Source: JAQXDR01 sp038138625
GTDB lineage: Bacteria > Pseudomonadota > Alphaproteobacteria > Rhodobacterales > Rhodobacteraceae
Assembly: GCA_038138625.1 (NCBI GenBank)
Contig: JAYQEA010000003.1
Coordinates: forward strand, 15,194-79,193
DNA: 64,000 nucleotides
Direction: 5' to 3'
Numbering within the stretch: the stretch's first letter is position 1; each line of letters opens with the position of its first letter. Made by a program: the position numbers and the translations under genes. The notes below the pieces were generated by a model. That model was given only the letters and a program-made list of their open reading frames with translations, made no database searches and had not been told where the DNA came from. Below are positions 53,816 through 61,711 of this stretch, in pieces.

Positions 53816-54465
53816 CGGGTCGTTTCGGTCAGGCGTCTTTTCACGTAAGTCGTAACGTTGTCGGTCAGCGTTTCCATGTGATCGTTCTTGAAAAAATGGT
53901 CTGCGCTTTCGACTTCGGTATGCGTGATTGTGATGCCTTTTTGCTCGTGAAGCTTGCCTACAAGTCCGCGCGTATCAGCAGGTGGTGCAACCCTGTCTGC
54001 AAGTCCATTGATGACAAGACCTGATGACGGGCAGGGCGCAAGAAACGAGAAATCATACATGTTGGCCGGAGGGCTGACTGAAACAAATCCGGTAATTTCA
54101 GGGCGACGCATCAACAGCTGCATCCCGATCCATGCCCCAAACGAAAAGCCTGCAACCCAACAATGCTTTGAATTGTTGTTCATGGATTGCAAATAATCCA
54201 AGGCGGATGCAGCATCGCTCAGTTCGCCAACGCCTTGGTCATATTCGCCCTGACTGCGGCCCACGCCACGGAAATTAAACCGCAATACGGTAAAGCCCAT
54301 ATTGTAAAAAGCGTAGTGAAGGTTGTAGACCACCTTGTTATTCATCGTCCCTCCAAATTGCGGATGGGGATGCAGAATAATCGCTATAGGCGCGTCACGG
54401 TCCTTTTGGGGATGATAGCGGCCTTCAAGGCGACCTTCGGGTCCGGGAAAGATGACCTCGGGCAT
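53812..54465 (-). CDS. Alpha/beta hydrolase of the YsfI/COG2945 type
   Basis: A 217-residue hydrolase. The oxyanion region is ILHPHPQFGGTMNNKVVYNL near residues 31-50, FNFRGVGRSQGEYDQGVGE comes next, and the nucleophile elbow is GFSFGAW near 106-112 (Ser108). The acid is probably Asp in NGLADRVAPP, and the His is in ESADHFFKNDH near 195. The HPHPxxGGxMxN signature marks a conserved bacterial group of unknown substrate. It is the first gene of the minus-strand pair and shares its promoter region with iscR, in which the TTAGAA palindrome lies, so iron control of both sides is possible. Confidence 0.85.
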   Translation of the reverse strand: MPEVIFPGPEGRLEGRYHPQKDRDAPIAIILHPHPQFGGTMNNKVVYNLHYAFYNMGFTVLRFNFRGVGRSQGEYDQGVGELSDAASALDYLQSMNNNSKHCWVAGFSFGAWIGMQLLMRRPEITGFVSVSPPANMYDFSFLAPCPSSGLVINGLADRVAPPADTRGLVGKLHEQKGITITHTEVESADHFFKNDHMETLTDNVTTYVKRRLTETTR

Positions 54466-54523
54466 AGGCGCGGCAGTCCTTGTTTGTCTGCGCCGGCGGG
54501 CTTGACGACCCTACCAGCTATTA

Positions 54524-54538
54524 TTAGAAACGTTCTAA
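54524..54538. promoter_or_regulatory. TTAGAA-N3-TTCTAA palindrome, Irr/ICE-box-like
   Basis: TTAGAA-ACG-TTCTAA, perfect half-sites with a 3-base spacer, lies in the 174-base gap between the alpha/beta hydrolase and iscR genes. It matches the form of the iron-control element (Irr box, TTTAGAA-N3-TTCTAAA) described in Alphaproteobacteria. Regulation of the SUF operon by Irr is well known in this class; binding here is inferred. Confidence 0.6.
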
Positions 54539-54639
54539 ATTCAAGTTGCCACGCAGCCGACGCCGGTGGCTCATGCGATTTAGGGCGTGTTGGGCCTAAG
54601 GTCAACGAGTCTTGAGATCGCAAGCACAAGAGAATCGCT

Positions 54640-55101
54640 ATGAAGTTAAGCACAAAAGGTCGATATGCCATGGTTGCCTTGACCGATATCGCATTGCATG
54701 CGGAAGACAAGTTGGTAACACTCGCTGACATTTCGCAGCGGCAGGACATTTCCCTGCACTATCTGGAACAGTTGTTTGTCAAGCTGCGTCGGGCAAATCT
54801 CGTGACATCGGTGCGAGGACCGGGCGGGGGCTACCGTTTGGCATGTCCGGCGACGGAACTGCGCGTGGTCGATGTATTGTCCGCAGTCGATGAAACTGTG
54901 GATGCCATGCACAAGGGCGCAGGCGCGAGCGGTGCCATGTCGGGATCACGGGCGCAAAGCCTGACAAACCGTTTGTGGCAGGGTCTATCTGCGCAGGTCT
55001 ATGTTTATCTGCATCAGGCGCGGCTTTCAGATATCGTGGACAATTCTTTGGTACCATGTCCTGCTGTGCCAGAATTATTCGCGGTTGTGGATGATGAGTA
55101 A
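54640..55101 (+). CDS. iscR: IscR-like Rrf2-family regulator lacking the three cluster cysteines
   Basis: A 153-residue Rrf2-family DNA-binding protein at the head of the SUF operon. The N-terminal winged helix is very close to IscR (MKLSTKGRYAMVALTDIALH, LHYLEQLFVKLR, SVRGPGGGYRLA). In Escherichia coli IscR three Cys (92, 98, 104) hold a 2Fe-2S cluster; the matching loop here, DAMHKGAGASGAMSGSRAQS, has none. The only Cys are C69 and C140. IscR with unusual cysteine content is known in Rhodobacterales, so cluster sensing may use other ligands or be lost. It presumably regulates the operon in cis. AAGAGA precedes the ATG. Confidence 0.92.
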   Translation: MKLSTKGRYAMVALTDIALHAEDKLVTLADISQRQDISLHYLEQLFVKLRRANLVTSVRGPGGGYRLACPATELRVVDVLSAVDETVDAMHKGAGASGAMSGSRAQSLTNRLWQGLSAQVYVYLHQARLSDIVDNSLVPCPAVPELFAVVDDE

Positions 55102-55209
55102 TCATACGCGAAATGCGCGAGGCCCAAGGCACGATCTGTGTGGCAATCAAGGCATTTTGAGACACTTTATGGTCGAACATGAGATGACAGTGTTCGAGAG
55201 GTGTGGCGT

Positions 55210-56253
55210 GTGACACGCGTTTACCTGGATTGGAACGCAACGGCTCCTTTGCGGCCAGAGGCGCATGATGCCATGGTCAAAGCCATGCATCTTGTTGGTA
55301 ATCCGTCCTCTGTTCATGCCGAGGGTCGTGCAGCAAAGTCGCTTTTGGAGACTGCCAGACGGCAGATCGCCTCTGCTTTTGGTGCGGATGGTGCGGATGT
55401 GGTGTTTGTCTCTGGTGCGACGGAGGCTGCGGCATTGGCATGCGCGGGACGGGGGCTACGTGCGGGTGATATAGAGCACGACGCGGTAGCCGCCTGGGTG
55501 ACGTCGGATCTGCCGGTGGATCACGCAGGGCAGGTGGGTGTTTGCAACCCCAAAGCAACCGTATTGCAGGTGGCGAATTCAGAAACCGGGATCCTGCAAA
55601 ACGCGCTTGACGGTGTGGCAGTCACAGATGCCACGCAAGCCTTTGGCAAGATCCCGATGGCGTTTAACTGGTTGAATGCCGGTATGGCCCTGATTTCGGC
55701 GCATAAGCTTGGTGGGCCAAAGGGGATCGGTGCCCTCGTCATGCCGCGGGGAACCGACTTGGCTGCTCGAATCAAAGGCGGTGGTCAGGAAATGGGTCGT
55801 CGTTCCGGCACTGAAAACCTGATTGGTATTGCCGGATTTGCCGCAGCTGCGGTAGCTGCTGTCAAGGATTTGGACGCAGGTCGATGGTCTGAGGTTGAAA
55901 AACTTAGAAACATTCTAGAAAAGACCCTTGGCGCGGCAACTCGGGAAACTATTTTTGTCGGACAAGGTCAGGCGCGGTTGCCAAACACGCTATGCCTTGC
56001 CACTCCGGGTTGGAAAGGGGAAACGCAGGTGATGCAAATGGATCTTGCCGGTTTCGCAATCAGCGCAGGCAGTGCGTGTTCCAGTGGTAAGGTGCGAACC
56101 AGTCGTGTATTGCGCGCCATGGGATATGATGAAGTGACCGCAGCCAGCGCGATACGCGTCAGCCTCGGGCTTGATACGACACAAAACGATATCGCGCGCT
56201 TTGCCAAAAGCTGGCTGAGCGCATATGACAAATTCCGCGCCCGCGCGGCGTGA
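55210..56253 (+). CDS. Cysteine desulfurase, NifS/IscS-like (group I)
   Basis: A 347-residue PLP enzyme taking sulfur from cysteine for Fe-S cluster assembly. It begins VYLDWNATAPLRPEAHDAM, has the PLP lysine in ALISAHKLGGPKGIGALV near residue 163, and the mobile active-site loop SAGSACSSGKVRTSRVL with the catalytic Cys, which marks group I (NifS/IscS) and not SufS. It is shorter than IscS by about 50 residues. The GTG at 55210 is chosen over a GTG three codons earlier because GAGAGG lies 8 bases before it. sufB follows after 16 bases. A second, group II desulfurase (SufS) closes the same operon. Confidence 0.9.
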   Translation: MTRVYLDWNATAPLRPEAHDAMVKAMHLVGNPSSVHAEGRAAKSLLETARRQIASAFGADGADVVFVSGATEAAALACAGRGLRAGDIEHDAVAAWVTSDLPVDHAGQVGVCNPKATVLQVANSETGILQNALDGVAVTDATQAFGKIPMAFNWLNAGMALISAHKLGGPKGIGALVMPRGTDLAARIKGGGQEMGRRSGTENLIGIAGFAAAAVAAVKDLDAGRWSEVEKLRNILEKTLGAATRETIFVGQGQARLPNTLCLATPGWKGETQVMQMDLAGFAISAGSACSSGKVRTSRVLRAMGYDEVTAASAIRVSLGLDTTQNDIARFAKSWLSAYDKFRARAA

Positions 56254-56269
56254 CAGGGAAGGGTCGGAC

Positions 56270-57790
56270 ATGGCTGCTTTGGATACGACCAAAGTTAAAG
56301 ATGGCGTTGATCAGCAGACTGTAGATGCAGTTCGCGATGTCAGCACATATAAATACGGTTGGGACACCGAAATCGAAATGGAGTATGCGCCAAAAGGGCT
56401 TACCCCCGATATCGTGCGTCTTATCTCGGAAAAAAACGAAGAACCCGAATGGATGACCGAGTGGCGTTTGAAAGCCTATGAGCGTTGGCTCGGGCTGGAA
56501 GAGCCCGATTGGGCTATGGTCGATTATCCGGAGATCGATTTTCAGGACCAATACTATTATGCGCGTCCCAAAAGCATGGTCGAAAAGCCAAAGTCCCTGG
56601 ATGAGGTTGATCCCAAACTTTTGGCAACCTATGAAAAGCTGGGCATTCCGCTGAAAGAGCAACTTATCCTAGCGGGTGTCGAGGGGGCTGAAAACGCACC
56701 TTCAGAGGGCCGCAAGGTGGCTGTCGACGCCGTTTTTGACAGCGTCAGCGTTGGCACGACCTTTCAGGCCGAATTGAAAAAGGCGGGAGTAATCTTCTGC
56801 TCGATATCAGAGGCCATCCGCGAGCATCCCGAGCTCGTCCGGAAATACCTTGGGTCGGTCGTCCCTGTGAGCGATAATTTTTATGCAACGCTTAATACGG
56901 CCGTGTTTTCTGACGGGTCATTTGTTTATATTCCGCCCGGTGTGCGCTGCCCGATGGAACTGTCAACTTACTTCCGCATTAACGCGGAAAACACGGGGCA
57001 ATTCGAACGGACCTTGATCATTGCCGACAAGGGCTCCTACGTTAGCTATCTCGAGGGCTGTACCGCGCCGCAGCGTGACACCAGTCAGTTGCATGCTGCG
57101 GTGGTGGAGATTGTCATCGAAGAAGACGCCGAAGTTAAATATTCGACTGTTCAGAACTGGTTTCCGGGAGACGAAGAGGGGCGCGGTGGGATATACAACT
57201 TTGTCACCAAACGGGCCGATTGTCGGGGTGCGAGATCCAAGATCATGTGGACGCAGGTCGAAACCGGCTCAGCAGTGACATGGAAATACCCGTCCTGTAT
57301 CTTGCGCGGTGATGACAGTCAGGGCGAATTTTACTCGATCGCGATCACAAACAACTATCAACAGGCCGACACAGGCACCAAGATGGTCCATTTAGGTAAA
57401 AACACGAAAAGCAGGATTGTTTCCAAAGGGATCAGTGCGGGTAAAGCGCAAAATACATACCGCGGGCTCGTGTCCATGCACCCCAAAGCAAAGGACAGCA
57501 GGAACTATACCCAATGCGACAGCTTGCTGATTGGAGATAAATGTGGCGCGCATACGGTGCCTTACATAGAAGTTCGCAACAACAGCAGCCGTGTGGAACA
57601 TGAGGCGACAACTTCAAAGGTTGATGACGACCAACTGTTTTATTGCCGTCAGCGTGGCATGGACGAAGAAGAAGCTGTCGCGCTGGTTGTGAATGGGTTT
57701 TGTAAGGAGGTTCTGCAAGCTTTGCCCATGGAATTCGCCATGGAAGCACAGCAGTTGGTGGCAATCTCGCTTGAAGGCTCAGTCGGCTAA
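56270..57790 (+). CDS. sufB: Fe-S cluster assembly protein SufB
   Basis: A 506-residue scaffold subunit of the SufBCD complex. Family blocks are DIVRLISEKNEEPEWMTEWR near residue 40, VYIPPGVRCPMELSTYFRIN near 225, YLEGCTAPQRDTSQLHAAVV near 260, and the C-terminal QCDSLLIGDKCGAHTVPYIE near 420, which holds the conserved Cys and Glu that bind the nascent cluster with SufD. The ATG is chosen for MAALDTTKVK, 15 codons inside the open frame, with AGGGAAGGG upstream. Two small membrane-protein genes follow. Confidence 0.96.
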   Translation: MAALDTTKVKDGVDQQTVDAVRDVSTYKYGWDTEIEMEYAPKGLTPDIVRLISEKNEEPEWMTEWRLKAYERWLGLEEPDWAMVDYPEIDFQDQYYYARPKSMVEKPKSLDEVDPKLLATYEKLGIPLKEQLILAGVEGAENAPSEGRKVAVDAVFDSVSVGTTFQAELKKAGVIFCSISEAIREHPELVRKYLGSVVPVSDNFYATLNTAVFSDGSFVYIPPGVRCPMELSTYFRINAENTGQFERTLIIADKGSYVSYLEGCTAPQRDTSQLHAAVVEIVIEEDAEVKYSTVQNWFPGDEEGRGGIYNFVTKRADCRGARSKIMWTQVETGSAVTWKYPSCILRGDDSQGEFYSIAITNNYQQADTGTKMVHLGKNTKSRIVSKGISAGKAQNTYRGLVSMHPKAKDSRNYTQCDSLLIGDKCGAHTVPYIEVRNNSSRVEHEATTSKVDDDQLFYCRQRGMDEEEAVALVVNGFCKEVLQALPMEFAMEAQQLVAISLEGSVG

Positions 57791-57817
57791 ATTGCTCGGC
57801 ATCGTGTGGACAAGATA

Positions 57818-58021
57818 ATGGCTGCTATCGTGCTTCAAAACGCAGGCGTTGGCATTGGCGTCTTCCTTGGGGTTTTCGTCACCCTTGCCATGCGCAAGCG
57901 TGGCGGCAACACACAGGGGCTGGTCGGTGGTTCTGCCTTGGCGACGGCTTTGGTCGCTGCGTTCTTCACGATGGCAGTTTTAACGGCCGTCAGGGGTATC
58001 ATGGCGAGCGTTGGAGGGTGA
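57818..58021 (+). CDS. Small membrane protein in the SUF operon (67 residues)
   Basis: A 67-residue protein with two hydrophobic segments at about residues 5-25 (GVGIGVFLGVFVTLAM) and 38-60 (SALATALVAAFFTMAVLTAV) separated by a basic, Gly-rich turn (RKRGGNTQG). The ATG at 57818 is taken; a GTG four codons earlier is the alternative and neither has a good ribosome binding site. It sits 27 bases after sufB and overlaps the next small gene as GTGA. No family name is recognised. Co-transcription with SUF genes is the only hint of role. Confidence 0.65.
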   Translation: MAAIVLQNAGVGIGVFLGVFVTLAMRKRGGNTQGLVGGSALATALVAAFFTMAVLTAVRGIMASVGG

Positions 58022-58200
58022 AGGCCTTGGGGAAAGTGTTGGTCACATCATTGATGACGGGCCTTTTTTGTGCAGCGTTCGCTCTCGTCGTCGAACTTTT
58101 GACGGATATGCTCGAAGTTAGACAGATTGCGGCACTGTCATTTACGTCGGGGTTTACGGGAAGCCTGGTCGCGCAATTTATTATGAAGGTTCGAAAGTAA
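58018..58200 (+). CDS. Small membrane protein in the SUF operon (60 residues)
   Basis: A 60-residue protein starting at a GTG that overlaps the previous stop (GTGA), with GGAGGG about 5-10 bases upstream. It has two hydrophobic segments, about residues 7-28 (VLVTSLMTGLFCAAFALVVE) and 38-55 (AALSFTSGFTGSLVAQFI), and a basic C terminus (MKVRK). Together with the preceding gene it looks like a two-component membrane unit. No known family was recognised. Confidence 0.65.
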   Translation: MKALGKVLVTSLMTGLFCAAFALVVELLTDMLEVRQIAALSFTSGFTGSLVAQFIMKVRK

Positions 58201-58270
58201 CATCCAGCGTTTGTCTATGCACGGCCATGCCGATGGCATCCGAGGAAAGACCGCAGGGGAAAGGGGCACT

Positions 58271-58585
58271 ATGATCATCACGACTACCAACTCGATCGAA
58301 GGTCGCAAAATTACTGGCTACAAAGGCATCGTAGTCGGAGAGGCCATCATGGGGGCGAATGTGGTTCGCGACTTTTTTGCAGGAATAACCGATATTATCG
58401 GTGGGCGATCCGGCGCATACGAAGAAAAGCTGCAAGATGCGCGCGATGTCGCCATGCACGAACTGGAGCAGCGGGCCCAGACATTTGGAGCAGACGCGGT
58501 GGTTGGTGTCGATCTGGATTACGAAGTTGTGGCCGATAGCATGCTGATGGTCAGCGTCTCGGGCACAGCTGTTACACTTGAGTAA
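58271..58585 (+). CDS. YbjQ/UPF0145 (DUF74) family protein
   Basis: A 104-residue protein of the YbjQ family, small soluble proteins forming a pentameric beta-rich ring. Visible signatures are TTNSIEGRKITGYKGIVVGE at the start, IIGGRSGAYEEKLQDARDVA in the middle and GADAVVGVDLDYEVVADSML near the end. The start ATG at 58271 is chosen over an extension of 20 codons because it follows AAAGGGG. Function is unknown. It lies between sufB and sufC, 14 bases before sufC, so it belongs to the SUF transcript. Confidence 0.88.
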   Translation: MIITTTNSIEGRKITGYKGIVVGEAIMGANVVRDFFAGITDIIGGRSGAYEEKLQDARDVAMHELEQRAQTFGADAVVGVDLDYEVVADSMLMVSVSGTAVTLE

Positions 58586-58599
58586 GAAAGAATAAAAAG

Positions 58600-59355
58600 A
58601 TGTTGGAAATCAAAAATCTACACGTCGAACTTGAGGAAGAGGGCAAGCAAATCCTCAAAGGTGTCGATTTGACTGTAGACGCTGGAAAAGTGCATGCAAT
58701 CATGGGGCCGAACGGGTCGGGCAAATCGACGCTTAGCTACGTGCTTTCTGGGCGTGACGGGTATCAGGTCACCGCAGGATCAGCCACTTTGCTGGGGGAA
58801 GACCTGCTTGAAATGGAGCCGGAGGAACGCGCTGCCGCAGGCATGTTTTTGGCGTTTCAATATCCGGTCGAGATCCCTGGCGTCGGCAATATGACGTTTC
58901 TTCGCACAGCAGTGAATTCACAAAGAAAAGCACGCGGCGAAGAGGAAATGTCTGCAACCGATTTCCTGAAATCCGTGCGAGCAAAGGCGAAGTCGCTGAA
59001 AATTGACGCGGACATGCTGAAACGTCCTGTCAATGTCGGGTTTTCGGGCGGTGAAAAGAAGCGCAATGAAATCCTGCAAATGGCGATGCTGGAGCCCAAG
59101 CTTTGCATTTTGGACGAAACCGACAGCGGTCTGGATGTGGATGCAATGAAGCTTGTGAGCGAGGGCGTGAACGCCTTGCGCGACGCTGGCCGCGGATTCC
59201 TTGTGATTACGCATTACCAACGACTGCTCGATCACATCAAACCTGATGTGGTGCATATCATGGCCAACGGACGGATGGTCACATCAGGCGGGCCCGAATT
59301 GGCGCTGGAAGTCGAAAAGAACGGCTATGCAGACATCCTTAAGGAGACAGCTTGA
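58600..59355 (+). CDS. sufC: Fe-S cluster assembly ATPase SufC
   Basis: A 251-residue ABC-type ATPase of the SufBCD scaffold. Walker A is GPNGSGKST at residues 36-44, the Q-loop is FLAFQYPVEIPG near 84, the signature is VNVGFSGGEKKRNEILQ near 147, Walker B is KLCILDETDSGLDVDA near 170 and the H-loop is FLVITHYQRL near 205. The DETDSGLD variant is characteristic of SufC. The stop overlaps the sufD start by one base (TGATG). Confidence 0.96.
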   Translation: MLEIKNLHVELEEEGKQILKGVDLTVDAGKVHAIMGPNGSGKSTLSYVLSGRDGYQVTAGSATLLGEDLLEMEPEERAAAGMFLAFQYPVEIPGVGNMTFLRTAVNSQRKARGEEEMSATDFLKSVRAKAKSLKIDADMLKRPVNVGFSGGEKKRNEILQMAMLEPKLCILDETDSGLDVDAMKLVSEGVNALRDAGRGFLVITHYQRLLDHIKPDVVHIMANGRMVTSGGPELALEVEKNGYADILKETA

Positions 59356-60635
59356 TGGCTTTGCCCAAATACAAGGCTGATGCAACTCAAGAGCGCTTGT
59401 CTCATGTCTCGCGGCCCGTTGGCGGGTTTTCCGAAGCGGCCCGGCGCGACGCACTAAGCCGTGTCGAAAACCTCGGTCTGCCAACGCGGCGTGACGAATA
59501 TTGGAAATACACGCGGCCGGAGACGCTGGTTGAGGTCGACGCACTACCAGCTGCTCGGTTGGTTACCGACGAAGCACCCATCTTTTCGGATCTTGAGTGC
59601 TTGAAGGTAGTCTTTGTTGATGGTGTCTATGACGCCGATGCTTCAGATGCGCTTGATCTTGATGGGATTGAAATCCATCGCTTGGCGGATGCCCCCGATT
59701 TACTGTGGGCCAGCGATATCTATGGTGTGTTAGAGACGCGCGGCCAAACTCCAGTTGCGCGCCCGTTGGCGTCTTTGAACACTGCATGCGCGACAGATGG
59801 CGTGCTGATCCGCGTAACGCAAACGCCCCAAAAGCCCATTTCGCTCATCTACCGTCATGTGTCTGAAACGTCCGATGCCATGTTGCACCACTGCATCAAG
59901 ATCGAACCGCAAGCCTCTGTTACAATTTTGGAAACTGGACCTGCTGCGGCGAGACTCAACGCCTGTATGGAAGTTGAGGTGGCAGCAAATGCGCAGTGTC
60001 ACCATATTCGCATGCAAGGTCGGGATCATGAACGACGCACCGTCAGTCATATCTTTGCCCGGCTTTGCGAGGCGTCGACTTTCAAGACGTTTACGCTGAC
60101 CGCCAATGGCGTTTTAACGCGCAATGAGGTGGTCGTGGAATTAACGGGTGATGACGGGGTCGCGCATGTGGCCGGCGCGTGTCTGGGCGATGGCGCATTT
60201 CATCATGATGATACGGTCTTTGTTACGCATGATGCTGAGAACTGTGAAAGCCGTCAGGTGTTCAAAAAAGTGCTCCGAAATGGGGCGGTCGGCGTGTTCC
60301 AAGGCAAGATTTTGGTAAAAGCGGGTGCGCAAAAAACGGATGGGTACCAGATCAGCCAGTCTCTTTTGCTCGATGATGACAGCCAGTTTCTCGCCAAACC
60401 CGAACTTGAAATCTATGCAGATGACGTGGTGTGTTCGCATGGATCAACATCGGGTGCGATAGACGAGGCGGCGTTGTTTTATCTCAGGGCGCGGGGCATC
60501 GATCGGGGTACGGCCACGGACCTCATGACAATTGCCTTTGTCGCAGAGGCTGTCGCTGAGGTTGAAGACGTAGCCCTGCAAGACGAAATTACCGATCTAG
60601 TGGAAAACTGGCTGTTGCGGCGTAGGGAGCCCTGA
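59355..60635 (+). CDS. sufD: Fe-S cluster assembly protein SufD
   Basis: A 426-residue SufB paralogue that completes the SufBC2D scaffold. The N-terminal helical part (to about 120) is less conserved and contains LGLPTRRDEYWKYTRPETLV. The beta-helix core runs from about 200 to 380. The C-terminal KTDGYQISQSLLLDDDSQFL, AKPELEIYADDVVCSHGSTS and ARGIDRGTA blocks, including the conserved His-Gly, are family markers. The ATG is in the TGATG overlap with sufC. A YIP1-family gene starts at the base after its stop. Confidence 0.95.
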   Translation: MALPKYKADATQERLSHVSRPVGGFSEAARRDALSRVENLGLPTRRDEYWKYTRPETLVEVDALPAARLVTDEAPIFSDLECLKVVFVDGVYDADASDALDLDGIEIHRLADAPDLLWASDIYGVLETRGQTPVARPLASLNTACATDGVLIRVTQTPQKPISLIYRHVSETSDAMLHHCIKIEPQASVTILETGPAAARLNACMEVEVAANAQCHHIRMQGRDHERRTVSHIFARLCEASTFKTFTLTANGVLTRNEVVVELTGDDGVAHVAGACLGDGAFHHDDTVFVTHDAENCESRQVFKKVLRNGAVGVFQGKILVKAGAQKTDGYQISQSLLLDDDSQFLAKPELEIYADDVVCSHGSTSGAIDEAALFYLRARGIDRGTATDLMTIAFVAEAVAEVEDVALQDEITDLVENWLLRRREP

Positions 60636-61124
60636 ATGTCTGTCACCCAGCGCATCGTTGCGACATATCGGGGGCCTGGACGCGTCGTTCGTGCGATGTT
60701 GCGTGATGGCCCGCGGGAAGACCGTGCTCTTGCGATGGTGATGGCGGGGTGTTTTTTACTCTTCGTTTCGCGGTGGCCAGCCACCGCCCGTCAGAGTCAT
60801 CTGGATCAGGTTGACCTAGGCCCGTTGTTAGGGGCCCTGTTGCTTGGCTTGATCTTTATCCTGCCGCTTATTTTGTACTTAGTCGCAGGTTTATCACATC
60901 TTTTAGCTGCTTTGGTCGGCGGTCAGGGCAGCTTTTTCGGGGCGCGTTTGGCCCTTTTCTGGGCTTTTTTGGCGGTCTCTCCGGTCACCTTGCTGAACGG
61001 GTTGGTCGAAGGTTTTATTGGTCCGGGCCCCGCGCAAAATGTGACCGGATTGGTACTTTTGGGTTTGTTTTTGTGGTTTTGGCTTCGCGGGTTGTGGGTT
61101 GTTGAACGTGGAGTTGCCGCATGA
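60636..61124 (+). CDS. YIP1-family membrane protein (first of a pair)
   Basis: A 162-residue membrane protein with about four hydrophobic segments at roughly residues 30-48, 62-90, 103-125 and 135-155. The layout, with short loops and a terminal WLRGLWVVERG-like segment, resembles bacterial YIP1/Yip1-domain proteins. It starts directly after the sufD stop with no gap and overlaps the next gene by 4 bases (ATGA). Function is unknown. Its position within an Fe-S operon suggests a membrane role coupled to cluster assembly, but may only reflect shared transcription. Confidence 0.75.
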   Translation: MSVTQRIVATYRGPGRVVRAMLRDGPREDRALAMVMAGCFLLFVSRWPATARQSHLDQVDLGPLLGALLLGLIFILPLILYLVAGLSHLLAALVGGQGSFFGARLALFWAFLAVSPVTLLNGLVEGFIGPGPAQNVTGLVLLGLFLWFWLRGLWVVERGVAA

Positions 61125-61711
61125 CTGCCGCGGGTTTAGCCGAGCTGGTAAGAGACACCTTGGCCCGCCCGCAAGCGGCCGCAGACAGGTTGGTCAAACT
61201 GCATCTTAAGCAAGACGTGTTATGGACGGAGGCTGATCTTTCGGTTGTTTTGTCACCTTTGGCTATGCTCCCGGCTTTATTGCTCTCGGGCGAAGACAGC
61301 CTGCAAGGTGACGTGGCTTTTTCGCCGGCCATGATCATTTTGGTACGGGCCATTGTTTTGCCGCTTCTGATTTGTGCATTTTGGATGGTGGCGCGAATTT
61401 TGGGCGGTAGGGCCGAATGGTCGCATGTTGCCGTTGTTGTCATTTGGACAGAACTCATGCTTGGGTTGATGAGCTTTGCGACCAGCCTTGTCGCTCTTGT
61501 TGGTGGTCAGGACCTTTTGCGCCTTTTGCAGACGGCGTCGGTTTTGATCATCCTGTGGGTGTATGTTCAGTTCCTTGACGTGGTTGCAGGCTTTGGCAGT
61601 GTCTGGCGTGCTGTGGGAGGTGTGGCGTTGGCCTTTATCGGTATTAGTGTTCTAGGGGCTATCGTCTTGATAATGATGGGCGTTGGTCCGGCGGAGTTGT
61701 CGAATGTATGA
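61121..61711 (+). CDS. YIP1-family membrane protein (second of a pair)
   Basis: A 196-residue protein of the YIP1 type. The first 45 residues are amphipathic and contain the ARPQAAADRLVKLHLKQDVL segment usual at the start of these proteins. Hydrophobic stretches follow at about 46-60, 73-93, 105-130, 135-155 and 165-190. It starts within the first YIP1 gene (ATGA) and its end overlaps sufS by 8 bases, so it is translationally coupled to both. No catalytic motif is visible. Confidence 0.78.
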   Translation: MTAAGLAELVRDTLARPQAAADRLVKLHLKQDVLWTEADLSVVLSPLAMLPALLLSGEDSLQGDVAFSPAMIILVRAIVLPLLICAFWMVARILGGRAEWSHVAVVVIWTELMLGLMSFATSLVALVGGQDLLRLLQTASVLIILWVYVQFLDVVAGFGSVWRAVGGVALAFIGISVLGAIVLIMMGVGPAELSNV

